Positions 56,576-64,000 of a DNA stretch of 64,000 nucleotides are shown here, in pieces. This DNA comes from Tepidibacillus decaturensis (GTDB taxonomy: Bacteria > Bacillota > Bacilli > Tepidibacillales > Tepidibacillaceae), in NCBI RefSeq assembly GCF_001561915.1, contig NZ_LSKU01000001.1, positions 639,930 to 703,929 on the forward strand, read 5' to 3'. The notes beneath the pieces were generated by a model that saw nothing but the letters and a program-made list of their open reading frames with translations, did no database searches and was not told where the DNA came from. A program made the translations under genes and the position numbers. The number at the start of each line of letters is the position of its first letter. Within the stretch, counting starts at the first letter, position 1.

Positions 56576-57721
56576 ATGAGACAACCTTCTATCCAAAAAA
56601 TATTTATGTCCCTTTCTTTAGGAACAGCTTTATTGTTTTTGCTATTTAGTATTGTGTTATTACAATTTTCACCAAAGCAACAACAAAATTTAAATTGGTG
56701 GAATCAATACACAGTGAAATGGTCTACCAAACAAATTCTTCAAATGTTTGAAATAGAAATTCCTTTTTTCCAAATGAATGTACAAGCTCTCACTGAGAAT
56801 GAGGGCGAAGAAAAAGAAAGTTCATTATTAAGTTTTCTACCTTTCTTCACCCCAAGCCATCCTAATGATTTGATCAAACAGGAGATTCCAGGTTTTTCCG
56901 TAATGGATCTCCAACAACTCACAGCATCTAATATTACGGATATTGACCATGAACTAATTGAATCAACTCCTCCGGAGGAATTTTTGCAAGAGGAAAAATT
57001 GGACGACCCTGATTCAGCTCAACAAGAAGCATTAAAAACAATGGTTTCAAACAAAAAATTAGTGTTTATTTACCATACACATGATACAGAAGCTTATATC
57101 CCAGAGGTAAGAAAAAAAGAACCAGAGATCAAAAAAGAATCTGATATGTATTACAACAGTTCAGTGAATGTGACCCAAGTTGGGAAGAAATTAGGCGAGG
57201 AATTAAATAAATTAGGGATTAAATCTGTTGTTTCCACAAAAAAGTATAATCCTGAAAAGTTTAGTTTATCCTATTTAGAATCAAGAAAAACAGTAAAAGC
57301 AGCATTGCAGCAGAATGATTACGAATTTATTTTTGATATCCATCGTGATTCGCAACGCCGTGAAGATACGACGGTAAAAATCAATGGAAAAGATTATGCA
57401 AAAATTGCTTTTGTTATTGGAACAGGAAACAAAAATTATGAACAAAACAAAGCATTTGCCTTAAAACTTCGAGCTGCGATTGAAAAGCGTTATCCGGGTC
57501 TAACAAAACCAATTATCGCAAAAGAGAAGACAAAAGGTGTGAATGGGGAATATAATCAATCCCTTTCACCTAACCTATTGGTGATTGAAGTTGGGGGTAT
57601 TGATAATACATTTTCGGAAACTGATAGGACAGCAAAAGCACTTGCTGAGGCGGTGGCAGATCTTTATTGGCAAGCTGAACAAGTGGATGCAAAACCACAA
57701 AGCAATTCAAGTAAGGAGTGA
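56576..57721 (+). CDS. spoIIP: stage II sporulation protein P (SpoIIP)
   Basis: 381-aa membrane-anchored amidase/endopeptidase of the engulfment complex SpoIIDMP. It has an N-terminal signal anchor (about 15-35) and the catalytic domain with FIYHTHDTEAY, FDIHRDSQRR and LLVIEVGGIDNT. The ATG at 56576 follows AGGAGAAAGG. Conserved gpr-spoIIP-yqxA order. Confidence 0.94.
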   Translation: MRQPSIQKIFMSLSLGTALLFLLFSIVLLQFSPKQQQNLNWWNQYTVKWSTKQILQMFEIEIPFFQMNVQALTENEGEEKESSLLSFLPFFTPSHPNDLIKQEIPGFSVMDLQQLTASNITDIDHELIESTPPEEFLQEEKLDDPDSAQQEALKTMVSNKKLVFIYHTHDTEAYIPEVRKKEPEIKKESDMYYNSSVNVTQVGKKLGEELNKLGIKSVVSTKKYNPEKFSLSYLESRKTVKAALQQNDYEFIFDIHRDSQRREDTTVKINGKDYAKIAFVIGTGNKNYEQNKAFALKLRAAIEKRYPGLTKPIIAKEKTKGVNGEYNQSLSPNLLVIEVGGIDNTFSETDRTAKALAEAVADLYWQAEQVDAKPQSNSSKE

Positions 57722-57726
57722 ATCCA

Positions 57727-58107
57727 TTGGTTAGATTTACGATTCGTTTTATCTCTATCGTTGTGATCTTAATGTTTGGAATATTGATCGGCATGAATAT
57801 GGCTGAGAAGGGGATATACCGAGTTGCTGGTAATCCTAATCTTCCGACAGATAGTTTAAATATTGCTCAAAAAAATCAACAGGTAGAAGTAAAAGTTTTA
57901 GGAAAAACGTATACAACAACGATCCCAAAAACAACGAAAACAGAAAAAGATACTTCCCCGAAAGAAAAAGAAGAATCTACGCAAAAGGTGCCTTCCTCTA
58001 ATCAAATGAGTTTATTAAGCAAGGTAGGAAATGCTTTAAGTATAACCCTGCAAAAAGGAGCAGAGAAAGGATTGGAAATATTAGCCAATTTCATTCACAA
58101 TTCTTAA
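57727..58107 (+). CDS. yqxA: YqxA (DUF3679) protein
   Basis: 126-aa protein with one N-terminal membrane segment (FISIVVILMFGILIGMNMAEKG), a Thr/Lys-rich linker and a C-terminal amphipathic helix. Its position after spoIIP and its sequence fit YqxA, of unknown function. TTG at 57727 is eight bases from AAGGAG; a GTG at 57718 overlaps the SD and the spoIIP stop. Confidence 0.8.
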   Translation: MVRFTIRFISIVVILMFGILIGMNMAEKGIYRVAGNPNLPTDSLNIAQKNQQVEVKVLGKTYTTTIPKTTKTEKDTSPKEKEESTQKVPSSNQMSLLSKVGNALSITLQKGAEKGLEILANFIHNS

Positions 58108-58108
58108 G

Positions 58109-58132
58109 AGAGCTATAATGGCTCTTTTCTTT
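58109..58132 (+). terminator. weak intrinsic terminator after yqxA
   Basis: AGAGC / GCTCT stem with a 7-base loop and a T-rich tail (TTTCTTTTTT). Confidence 0.65.
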
Positions 58133-58215
58133 TTTGATTCCTGATTGTTTCTATATTGGATAATTGTTATAATATTATGCAGTGTATTTGTCTACGGTTG
58201 TAGGAGGAATTTATC

Positions 58216-60027
58216 ATGAGCGATCTTGACAGACAAAAAAGGATTCGAAACTTTTCCATTATCGCCCATATCGATCATGGAAAATCTACATTAGCTGATC
58301 GAATATTAGAATATACAGGTGCTTTAACAAAGAGGGAAATGGAAGATCAAGTTTTAGATCAAATGGAACTTGAACGGGAACGTGGAATTACCATTAAACT
58401 TCAAGCTGTACGTCTAAATTATAAAGCAAAAGATGGGGAAGAATATCTTTTGAATTTAATCGATACCCCAGGACATGTAGACTTTACTTATGAAGTTTCT
58501 AGGTCTCTAGCAGCTTGTGAAGGGGCTATCCTTGTCGTGGATGCAGCTCAAGGAATTGAAGCTCAAACATTAGCAAACGTTTATCTTGCTTTAGAAAACG
58601 ATTTAGAAATTATCCCAGTGGTTAATAAAATTGATTTACCAAGTGCTGAACCGGAACGAGTAAAACAGGAGATCGAGGATGTTATTGGTTTAGATGCATC
58701 AGATGCAGTACTAGCTTCGGCAAAGGCTGGGATTGGGATTGAGGAAATTTTAGAGCAGGTCGTTCAAAAGGTTCCTGCACCTATTGGCTCGAAAGATGAG
58801 CCGTTACAAGCCCTGATCTTCGACTCTCACTATGACCCATATAAAGGAGTGATCACTTATATCCGTGTAGTCAATGGAACGATTAAACCGGGTATGAAAA
58901 TAAAGATGATGGCCACAGGTAAGTCCTTTGAGGTAACAGAAGTGGGTGTCTTTAAACCAAAAATGACACAAGTTGATGAATTAACAGTTGGCGACGTAGG
59001 CTTTGTCGTTGCAGCAATCAAAAATGTAAAAGATACCCGTGTGGGAGATACGATTACAGATGCCAAAAGACCTGCAGCAGAACCATTGCCAGGTTATCGT
59101 AAAGTCAATCCAATGGTATTCTGTGGATTGTACCCTGTTGAAACACAGGATTATAATGATTTAAGAGATGCATTAGAGAAGCTTGAATTAAATGATGCAG
59201 CCTTAAAATATGAACCTGAAACGTCAACAGCATTAGGTTTTGGTTTCCGTTGTGGATTTTTAGGATTACTCCATATGGAAATCATTCAAGAACGACTTGA
59301 ACGTGAATTTGGAATCAATTTAATCACAACAGCTCCAAGTGTGGTTTATCATGTAACAAAAACCAATGGAGAAAAATTGGTCATAGATAACCCATCTAAT
59401 TTGCCTGAGCCAGTTCATATTGAATATATTGAAGAACCATATGTAAAAGCAGGGATCATGGTTCCAAATGACTATGTCGGAGCAGTGATGGAACTTTGTC
59501 AGGGAAAACGGGGAGAATTTGTCGATATGCAATATTTAGATACCAATCGTGTTACCTTGACATATAATATGCCTTTATCTGAAATTGTCTATGATTTCTT
59601 TGATCAATTAAAATCGGGAACCAAAGGGTACGCTTCCTTTGATTACGAGCTAATTGGATATAAAGCCTCTAACTTAGTAAGAGTAGATATTTTACTCAAT
59701 GGAGAAAAAGTAGACGCACTCTCGTTTATCGTTCATAAAGACAGAGCATATCACAAAGGAAAGCAGATTGCAGAAAAACTAAAACAATTAATTCCTAGAC
59801 AAATGTTCGAAGTTCCAATTCAAGCTGCCATTGGCAATAAAATTATTGCTAGAGAAACGATTAGTGCGATGAGAAAAAATGTATTAGCAAAATGTTATGG
59901 TGGAGATATTTCGAGAAAAAGAAAGCTTTTAGAAAAGCAAAAAGAGGGTAAAAAACGAATGAAGGCCGTAGGAACTGTTGAAGTTCCCCAAGAAGCCTTT
60001 ATGGCTGTTCTAAAAATGGACGAATGA
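58216..60027 (+). CDS. lepA: elongation factor 4 (LepA)
   Basis: 603-aa translational GTPase. G1 [14 protein letters not shown]2 region RERGITIK, G3 [12 protein letters not shown] and G4 NKIDLP are present, followed by EF-G-like domains and the LepA-specific C-terminus ([25 protein letters not shown]). AGGAGG precedes the ATG. Confidence 0.98.
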   Translation: MSDLDRQKRIRNFSIIAHIDHGKSTLADRILEYTGALTKREMEDQVLDQMELERERGITIKLQAVRLNYKAKDGEEYLLNLIDTPGHVDFTYEVSRSLAACEGAILVVDAAQGIEAQTLANVYLALENDLEIIPVVNKIDLPSAEPERVKQEIEDVIGLDASDAVLASAKAGIGIEEILEQVVQKVPAPIGSKDEPLQALIFDSHYDPYKGVITYIRVVNGTIKPGMKIKMMATGKSFEVTEVGVFKPKMTQVDELTVGDVGFVVAAIKNVKDTRVGDTITDAKRPAAEPLPGYRKVNPMVFCGLYPVETQDYNDLRDALEKLELNDAALKYEPETSTALGFGFRCGFLGLLHMEIIQERLEREFGINLITTAPSVVYHVTKTNGEKLVIDNPSNLPEPVHIEYIEEPYVKAGIMVPNDYVGAVMELCQGKRGEFVDMQYLDTNRVTLTYNMPLSEIVYDFFDQLKSGTKGYASFDYELIGYKASNLVRVDILLNGEKVDALSFIVHKDRAYHKGKQIAEKLKQLIPRQMFEVPIQAAIGNKIIARETISAMRKNVLAKCYGGDISRKRKLLEKQKEGKKRMKAVGTVEVPQEAFMAVLKMDE

Positions 60028-60058
60028 TGAATGAATAGGAAAAATAAAAAGAATATCG

Positions 60059-60091
60059 AAACCTGCACTGAGGTGTAGGTTTTCCTTGTTT
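60059..60091 (+). terminator. intrinsic terminator after lepA
   Basis: AAACCTGCAC / GTGTAGGTTT stem (one G-T pair) with a short loop, then TTCCTTGTTTTT. Confidence 0.75.
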
Positions 60092-60142
60092 TTAACAGAT
60101 GGAAATAGGCACTTTTGCGGGGGAATGAAGGAGGGATAAAGC

Positions 60143-61284
60143 GTGGCAAATGCAGTCTATATTCATATACCGTTTTGCACGAATAAATGTCATTATTGTG
60201 ATTTCAACTCATATGTTGTAAGTGGTCAACCTGTCATGGAATATTTAAAAGCCCTCGACTTAGAAATGGAAAAAACGGTTGAGCTATTTCCAACTGGAGA
60301 AATCAAAACGATTTTTGTTGGCGGTGGAACGCCAACGGTTTTAACTCCAAAAGAAATGGAGGTTTTTTTGACTTCTGTTCGCAAGCATTTCCCTCATTGG
60401 AACGAGGAGATTGAATTTACGATGGAAGCTAATCCAGGAACTGTGGAATTAGATAAATTAAAAATGATGAAGGAATTCGGAGTCAATCGGATTAGTATGG
60501 GTGTTCAAGCCTTTCAAGATGATTTATTATCATTTATTGGACGAATACATTCTGAAAAAGAAGTTTATCAGAGTATAGAGAATGCTCATCACTTAGGGTT
60601 TAAAAACCTTAGCATCGATTTAATGATCGGTTTACCAAATCAAACGATTGAGATGGTTAGAGAGAGTCTGAAAAAGGCAATTCAACTTCAATTACCTCAC
60701 TTCTCTGTATATAGCTTAAAAGTAGAACAAAATACATTATTTCATACATTTTATCAAAAAATAGATTACCCTTACCTCCTGAAGAAGATGAATTAAATAT
60801 GTATTTAATCACCATGGAGGAAATGGAAAAACACGGATACCATCAATACGAAATTAGTAATTTTGCAAAACCAGGGTATGAAAGTAAACATAATATCACC
60901 TATTGGAAAAACGAAGATTATTTCGGATTGGGTGCTGGCGCTCATGGGTATATTCAAGGCAGAAGACATGCGAATATCAAAGGGATACGACCCTATATTG
61001 ATCATCTATTAATGGAAAATCAATTACCAAGATTCGAAGAATTTGAGGTCTCACTGCAGGAGAAAAAAGAAGATATGCTGATGTTAGGTCTACGAATGCT
61101 TGAAGGGGTCAAATTTAGCGACTACGAAAAAGAGTTTAATGAAGAGATGTTGAGCCGATTTAGAGCGCAAATTGAGAAATTAGTAAATCTTGGGCTATTG
61201 ATGAAGGAAAAAGACCGAATCAAACTCTCTCAAAAAGGACTGATTTATGGTAATGAAGTCTTTGCGGAATTTATTTCCGTATAG
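60143..61284 (+). pseudogene. hemW: HemW radical SAM haem chaperone, frameshifted
   Basis: Starts GTG at 60143 after GGAGGG. The radical SAM cluster CTNKCHYCDF (C12, C16, C19), FVGGGTPT and VNRISMGVQAF are intact. The frame breaks near residue 206 at an A6 run (60756-60761) and stops at 60796. With one A added the text reads YQKNRLPLPPEEDELNMYL and joins the second frame, which has YHQYEISNFAKPGYESKHN and ends at 61284. Corrected length is 380 aa, normal for HemW. Conserved lepA-hemW-hrcA order. The base loss may be a sequencing error. Confidence 0.9.
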
Positions 61285-61287
61285 GAA

Positions 61288-61317
61288 TTGACAAGACAGG
61301 GTAGGATTTGATATCTT
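61288..61317 (+). promoter_or_regulatory. sigma-A promoter of the hrcA heat-shock operon
   Basis: Perfect TTGACA (61288-61293), an 18-base spacer and TATCTT (61312-61317), just upstream of CIRCE. Confidence 0.75.
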
Positions 61318-61328
61318 TTAAATAGATT

Positions 61329-61355
61329 TTAGCACTCGTCAAAGGTGAGTGCTAA
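61329..61355. promoter_or_regulatory. CIRCE operator (HrcA binding site)
   Basis: A perfect match to the consensus: TTAGCACTC, nine bases, GAGTGCTAA. Repressor HrcA binds here under non-stress conditions and is released when GroEL is titrated. Confidence 0.98.
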
Positions 61356-61372
61356 TAATGGAGGTGGATGGT

Positions 61373-62416
61373 TTGCTGACAGAAAGACAGAAAAAGATAT
61401 TAAAAGCTATCGTCACTCATTATATTGAATCTGCTGAGCCGGTTGGTTCTCGGTCAATTTCTAAGCGGCAAGATATTGGTTTTAGTTCTGCAACCATCCG
61501 TAATGAAATGGCTGATTTGGAAGAAATGGGTTATTTAGAACAACCACATACTTCAGCTGGTCGGGTTCCATCAAATAGAGGATATCGTTATTATGTCGAT
61601 CATTTAATGAACCCAGAAGATTCGATTATTTCAAAAGATATTTTGACGAATATTAGCAAAGTATTTACAGATCAATTTAATGAATTTGAACAATTGATCG
61701 AACAAACTGCGATCATTTTGTCGCAAATTACAAATTACACAAGTATTATTTTGGGTCCAGAGATTTATCATACTAAACTGAAGAATATTCAAATCGTGCC
61801 GATTACAGATGAAAGTTTAGTTGTGATACTGGTAACCAATACAGGTAAAGTAGAACATAAGATGTTAACTATACCACAAGGGGTTTCCATCAATGAGATT
61901 GAAAAAATGGTTCGTTTTTTGAATCATAAATTATCGGGAATACCGTTGTATCAATTGAAATCAAAAATATTTATGGAAATAAACAAGGAATTTCAACGCA
62001 ATTCTTATGAATTTGAGCAATCGATGAAGATGATTGATCAGATCCTTTTAAACCTTGATGAAACCACTTTAGATAATAAAATCTATATGGGTGGCACAAC
62101 GAATATCCTTAATCAACCTGAATTTAGCGATATCAATACTATTAAAGATCTTCTCACTTTGTTTGAAAAAACAGATACCATTAGACAGTTAGTGAGCTCT
62201 AATCATAAAGGAATTGAAGTGAAGATCGGAACTGAAAATGAGATTGAGATTGCAAGTAACTGTAGTATTATTACTGCCACCTATGAATTCGAAGGTAAAC
62301 CTTTGGGAACAATCGGTATCTTTGGTCCTACCCGTATGGATTATGGGCGTGTGATTCGTATCTTAGAATTTTTAACAAAAGATTTATCGGAATTTATTTC
62401 CCGCTTATATAAATAA
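61373..62416 (+). CDS. hrcA: heat-inducible transcription repressor HrcA
   Basis: 347-aa repressor: an N-terminal winged helix (LTERQKKILKAIVTHYIESAEPVGSRSIS, then SSATIRNEMADLEEMGYL) and a GAF-like core. Start is TTG at 61373, five bases after GGAGGTGG, giving the family N-terminus; the longer frame from 61349 would begin within CIRCE. It controls itself and the genes downstream. Confidence 0.96.
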   Translation: MLTERQKKILKAIVTHYIESAEPVGSRSISKRQDIGFSSATIRNEMADLEEMGYLEQPHTSAGRVPSNRGYRYYVDHLMNPEDSIISKDILTNISKVFTDQFNEFEQLIEQTAIILSQITNYTSIILGPEIYHTKLKNIQIVPITDESLVVILVTNTGKVEHKMLTIPQGVSINEIEKMVRFLNHKLSGIPLYQLKSKIFMEINKEFQRNSYEFEQSMKMIDQILLNLDETTLDNKIYMGGTTNILNQPEFSDINTIKDLLTLFEKTDTIRQLVSSNHKGIEVKIGTENEIEIASNCSIITATYEFEGKPLGTIGIFGPTRMDYGRVIRILEFLTKDLSEFISRLYK

Positions 62417-62430
62417 AATGTTTTTTGGAT

Positions 62431-62464
62431 AGCCACCACTTTAACAGTGGGGCTTACGCTTTTT
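62431..62464 (+). terminator. hairpin after hrcA, possible weak terminator
   Basis: AGCC-CCACT / AGTGG-GGCT stem with one bulged A and a 5-base loop, then TACGCTTTTT. The T-run is six bases away from the stem, so termination may be partial. Confidence 0.5.
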
Positions 62465-62511
62465 GAATATTAAAGAAGATATAACTTTCTTTTCATTATT
62501 ATAATGAGATC

Positions 62512-62561
62512 CCGCAAAAGTAACCGGAAATATCTTTTCAAGGAAGGCGGCACTTTTGTGG
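62512..62561 (+). other. long hairpin between hrcA and the chaperonin gene
   Basis: CCGCAAAAGT (62512-62521) pairs with ACTTTTGTGG (62552-62561), one G-T pair, around a 30-base loop. It could act as an mRNA processing or stability element, as has been described for the hrcA-grpE junction in B. subtilis. Confidence 0.45.
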
Positions 62562-62599
62562 ACTTTCTTAAATTGTACTTTGTGTTGAAAGGATGCTGA

Positions 62600-64000
62600 A
62601 TGATGAATCATCACAGCAATCAATCCCATCAAGAAACCGATGATCGACTAACTGCACTACATAGTAATACAAATGCCATTAGGGCTATTGCTTCAGCAGT
62701 GGAAGGTACTTTGGGTCCTAAAGGTTTAGATACGATGTTGGTCGATACTACAGGCGAAGTTGTGATTACCAACGATGGGGTAACCATTTTAAATAAAATG
62801 GAAGTAAATCACCCTGCAGCAAAAATGCTTATACAAGTGGCTCGTTCCCAACAAAATGAGATTGGTGATGGAACAACGACAGCCACGATTCTATCAAGTG
62901 AATTATTGTCTTTAGCAGTTAACCAAGTAGATAGAGGCGTTCCCATTCCTAAGGTGATAATGGGTTTAAAACAGGGAATTCGACTTGCAATCCAATTTTT
63001 GAAACAACATGTAAGGCCTGTAGAAGATTTAAATAAGGATTGGATTCATCAAATTGCTTTAATTGCGGGTCGAGAGCATGAAGATGTTGCTGAGCTTATT
63101 GTAGAAGCTGCCAAATTAGTGGGGAAGGAAAAGTTATTAGATTCCCAGTTCAAATTTGCAGATACGATTTTGGCATATGAAGGTTCAGAAAATGAATTAG
63201 TCTCAGGCCTCATTTTGAAAAAGAAGAAAATGAATCCTGATATGCCTCAAAAGATAGAAAACGTGAAGCTACTAGTCATACAGGATGCTTTTGAACCTGA
63301 AGAGATTGATGATGAAGCATTAGGAACGGAAATAGGGTTTAGCAAGTACCTAGAATATAAAGAGATCTTTAAGCAAAATCTAGATAAAGTAGAACAATTA
63401 GGAATTAATCTGATCGCGGTTCATCGTGGGATCGATCCTATGGCAGAAGAATTTTGTGTCGACCATGGAATTATGATGATTCAGCGTCTTTCTAGTGAAG
63501 ATATGAAGCTTTTAGCTGAACATACTGGTGCCAAAATGATGAAACGTTCAGGTTTAAATAAAGAGCTTGAAGAGTTAAAATCCTATTTGGGATATGCTCA
63601 ACTTGTCTATGAAGATGAAAAACTTGAAAAAGTAAGAGTAGTTGGAGGAAAAGGTAAACCGACGGCTACGATTCTAGTAGGTGCATCTACTGGCGAAATT
63701 GTAGAAGAAAGAGAGAGAATTGCAAAGGATGCTGCCTCGTCAGTTCAAGCTGCCATTCGTTCAGGTTATGTACCTGGAGGAGGGGCAGTTGAAATGGCCA
63801 TTTCCAAGGAAATCGAAAGAATACGGGAACAGACTCGTGGTATGGAAGGCTTTGGACTTGAAGCTGTTGCTCAAGCTTTAACAAAGCCAATGGCCCAAAT
63901 CGTATTAAATGCTGGATTTAACCCATTAGAAAAATTAGATGAGGTAAAAGTGGCCCAAATCGAACAGCAAAGTGATGCCATTGGTATTAATACAGACACT
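62600..64000 (+). CDS. thermosome-like (group III) chaperonin, partial at right edge
   Basis: Open from ATG 62600 (or 62603) to the window end, at least 466 codons; the family runs to about 520-550. Unlike GroEL it has the TCP-1/thermosome signatures: [14 protein letters not shown] (35-48), [11 protein letters not shown] (53-63) with D58, HPAAKML (70-76), [15 protein letters not shown] (88-102), GIDPMAEEF in the apical domain, and VPGGGAVE near 390-397. A built-in lid (helical protrusion) region is present. SD AAAGGATG is modest. It lies 183 bases after hrcA, so CIRCE/HrcA should control it. Bacterial group III chaperonins are known from a few Firmicutes, in the hsp70 operon. Confidence 0.95.
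   Translation, partial: MMNHHSNQSHQETDDRLTALHSNTNAIRAIASAVEGTLGPKGLDTMLVDTTGEVVITNDGVTILNKMEVNHPAAKMLIQVARSQQNEIGDGTTTATILSSELLSLAVNQVDRGVPIPKVIMGLKQGIRLAIQFLKQHVRPVEDLNKDWIHQIALIAGREHEDVAELIVEAAKLVGKEKLLDSQFKFADTILAYEGSENELVSGLILKKKKMNPDMPQKIENVKLLVIQDAFEPEEIDDEALGTEIGFSKYLEYKEIFKQNLDKVEQLGINLIAVHRGIDPMAEEFCVDHGIMMIQRLSSEDMKLLAEHTGAKMMKRSGLNKELEELKSYLGYAQLVYEDEKLEKVRVVGGKGKPTATILVGASTGEIVEERERIAKDAASSVQAAIRSGYVPGGGAVEMAISKEIERIREQTRGMEGFGLEAVAQALTKPMAQIVLNAGFNPLEKLDEVKVAQIEQQSDAIGINTDT

Noticed and set aside
62441-62632. 63-codon - strand frame between hrcA and the chaperonin
   Set aside because: Overlaps the chaperonin start and the hairpins; no SD or known family.
1-64000. CRISPR array, prophage, transposase gene or tRNA cluster
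   Set aside because: No regular spaced repeats, phage structural genes, transposase reading frames or tRNA cloverleaf sequences were seen on reading through; a tRNA scan was not possible.

Overview
The window looks like a chromosomal segment of a low-GC, Gram-positive, endospore-forming Firmicute close to Bacillales. Gene order follows two Bacillus subtilis blocks: relA-dtd-hisS-aspS-6S RNA-tcdA-rarA-yrvO ... alaS-ireB-ruvX-mltG-trmR-trhP1-trhP2-udk-pbpI (about 1-29 kb), and yqeG-yqeH-aroE-yhbY-nadD-yqeK-rsfS-yqeM-comEA/EB/EC-holA-rpsT-gpr-spoIIP-yqxA-lepA-hemW-hrcA (about 36-62 kb). Sporulation genes are present (sigK in one piece, gpr, spoIIP, yqxA). The genus cannot be fixed from this sequence; a thermophilic or anaerobic Bacillales lineage is only a guess. 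Nearly all genes lie on the + strand. I see no prophage, transposase gene, CRISPR array, rRNA or tRNA.

Layout. 1-8 kb: stringent response (relA), D-aminoacyl-tRNA deacylase, a 51-codon orphan, hemZ, and a T-box-controlled hisS-aspS pair. 8-16 kb: 6S RNA, tcdA, an SdpR/SdpI-like pair on the - strand, a frameshifted YqfW-like nucleotidase, threonine aldolase, rarA, a membrane protein coupled to a cysteine desulfurase, a PRC-barrel protein and two small proteins. 16-29 kb: AI-2E-type transporter, an alanine T-box in front of a YitT-family gene and alaS, ireB, ruvX, two DUF1292 proteins, mltG, the 5-methoxyuridine tRNA wobble pathway (trmR, trhP1, trhP2), udk and a class B penicillin-binding protein. 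29-36 kb: DASS anion transporter (- strand), sigK, an EamA exporter, and a cobalamin-riboswitch operon with a gutted substrate-binding protein but intact permease and ATPase. 36-45 kb: the yqeG-yqeM ribosome-assembly/NAD cluster with cvfB inserted, then T-box-leuS. 45-54 kb: comEA, SAM-riboswitch-metY, comEB, frameshifted comEC, an ECF sigma/anti-sigma pair and an ArAE/DUF939 membrane protein. 54-64 kb: holA, rpsT, gpr, spoIIP, yqxA, lepA, frameshifted hemW, a perfect CIRCE operator with hrcA, and a thermosome-like (group III) chaperonin gene running off the right edge.

Cis-regulation is dense: three T-boxes (hisS-aspS, yitT-alaS, leuS), one SAM-I and one cobalamin riboswitch, 6S RNA, CIRCE, and many intrinsic terminators. 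The most notable points are (1) the archaeal-like chaperonin in the heat-shock operon directly behind hrcA; (2) a B12-uptake operon whose binding-protein gene is reduced to an 86-codon remnant translationally joined to btuC; (3) a 34-bp intergenic element in three ungapped copies, one of them inside a large palindrome; (4) an Ala T-box placed ahead of a YitT membrane protein; (5) three single-base frameshifts, all in homopolymers (comEC, hemW, YqfW-like), which may be sequencing errors.
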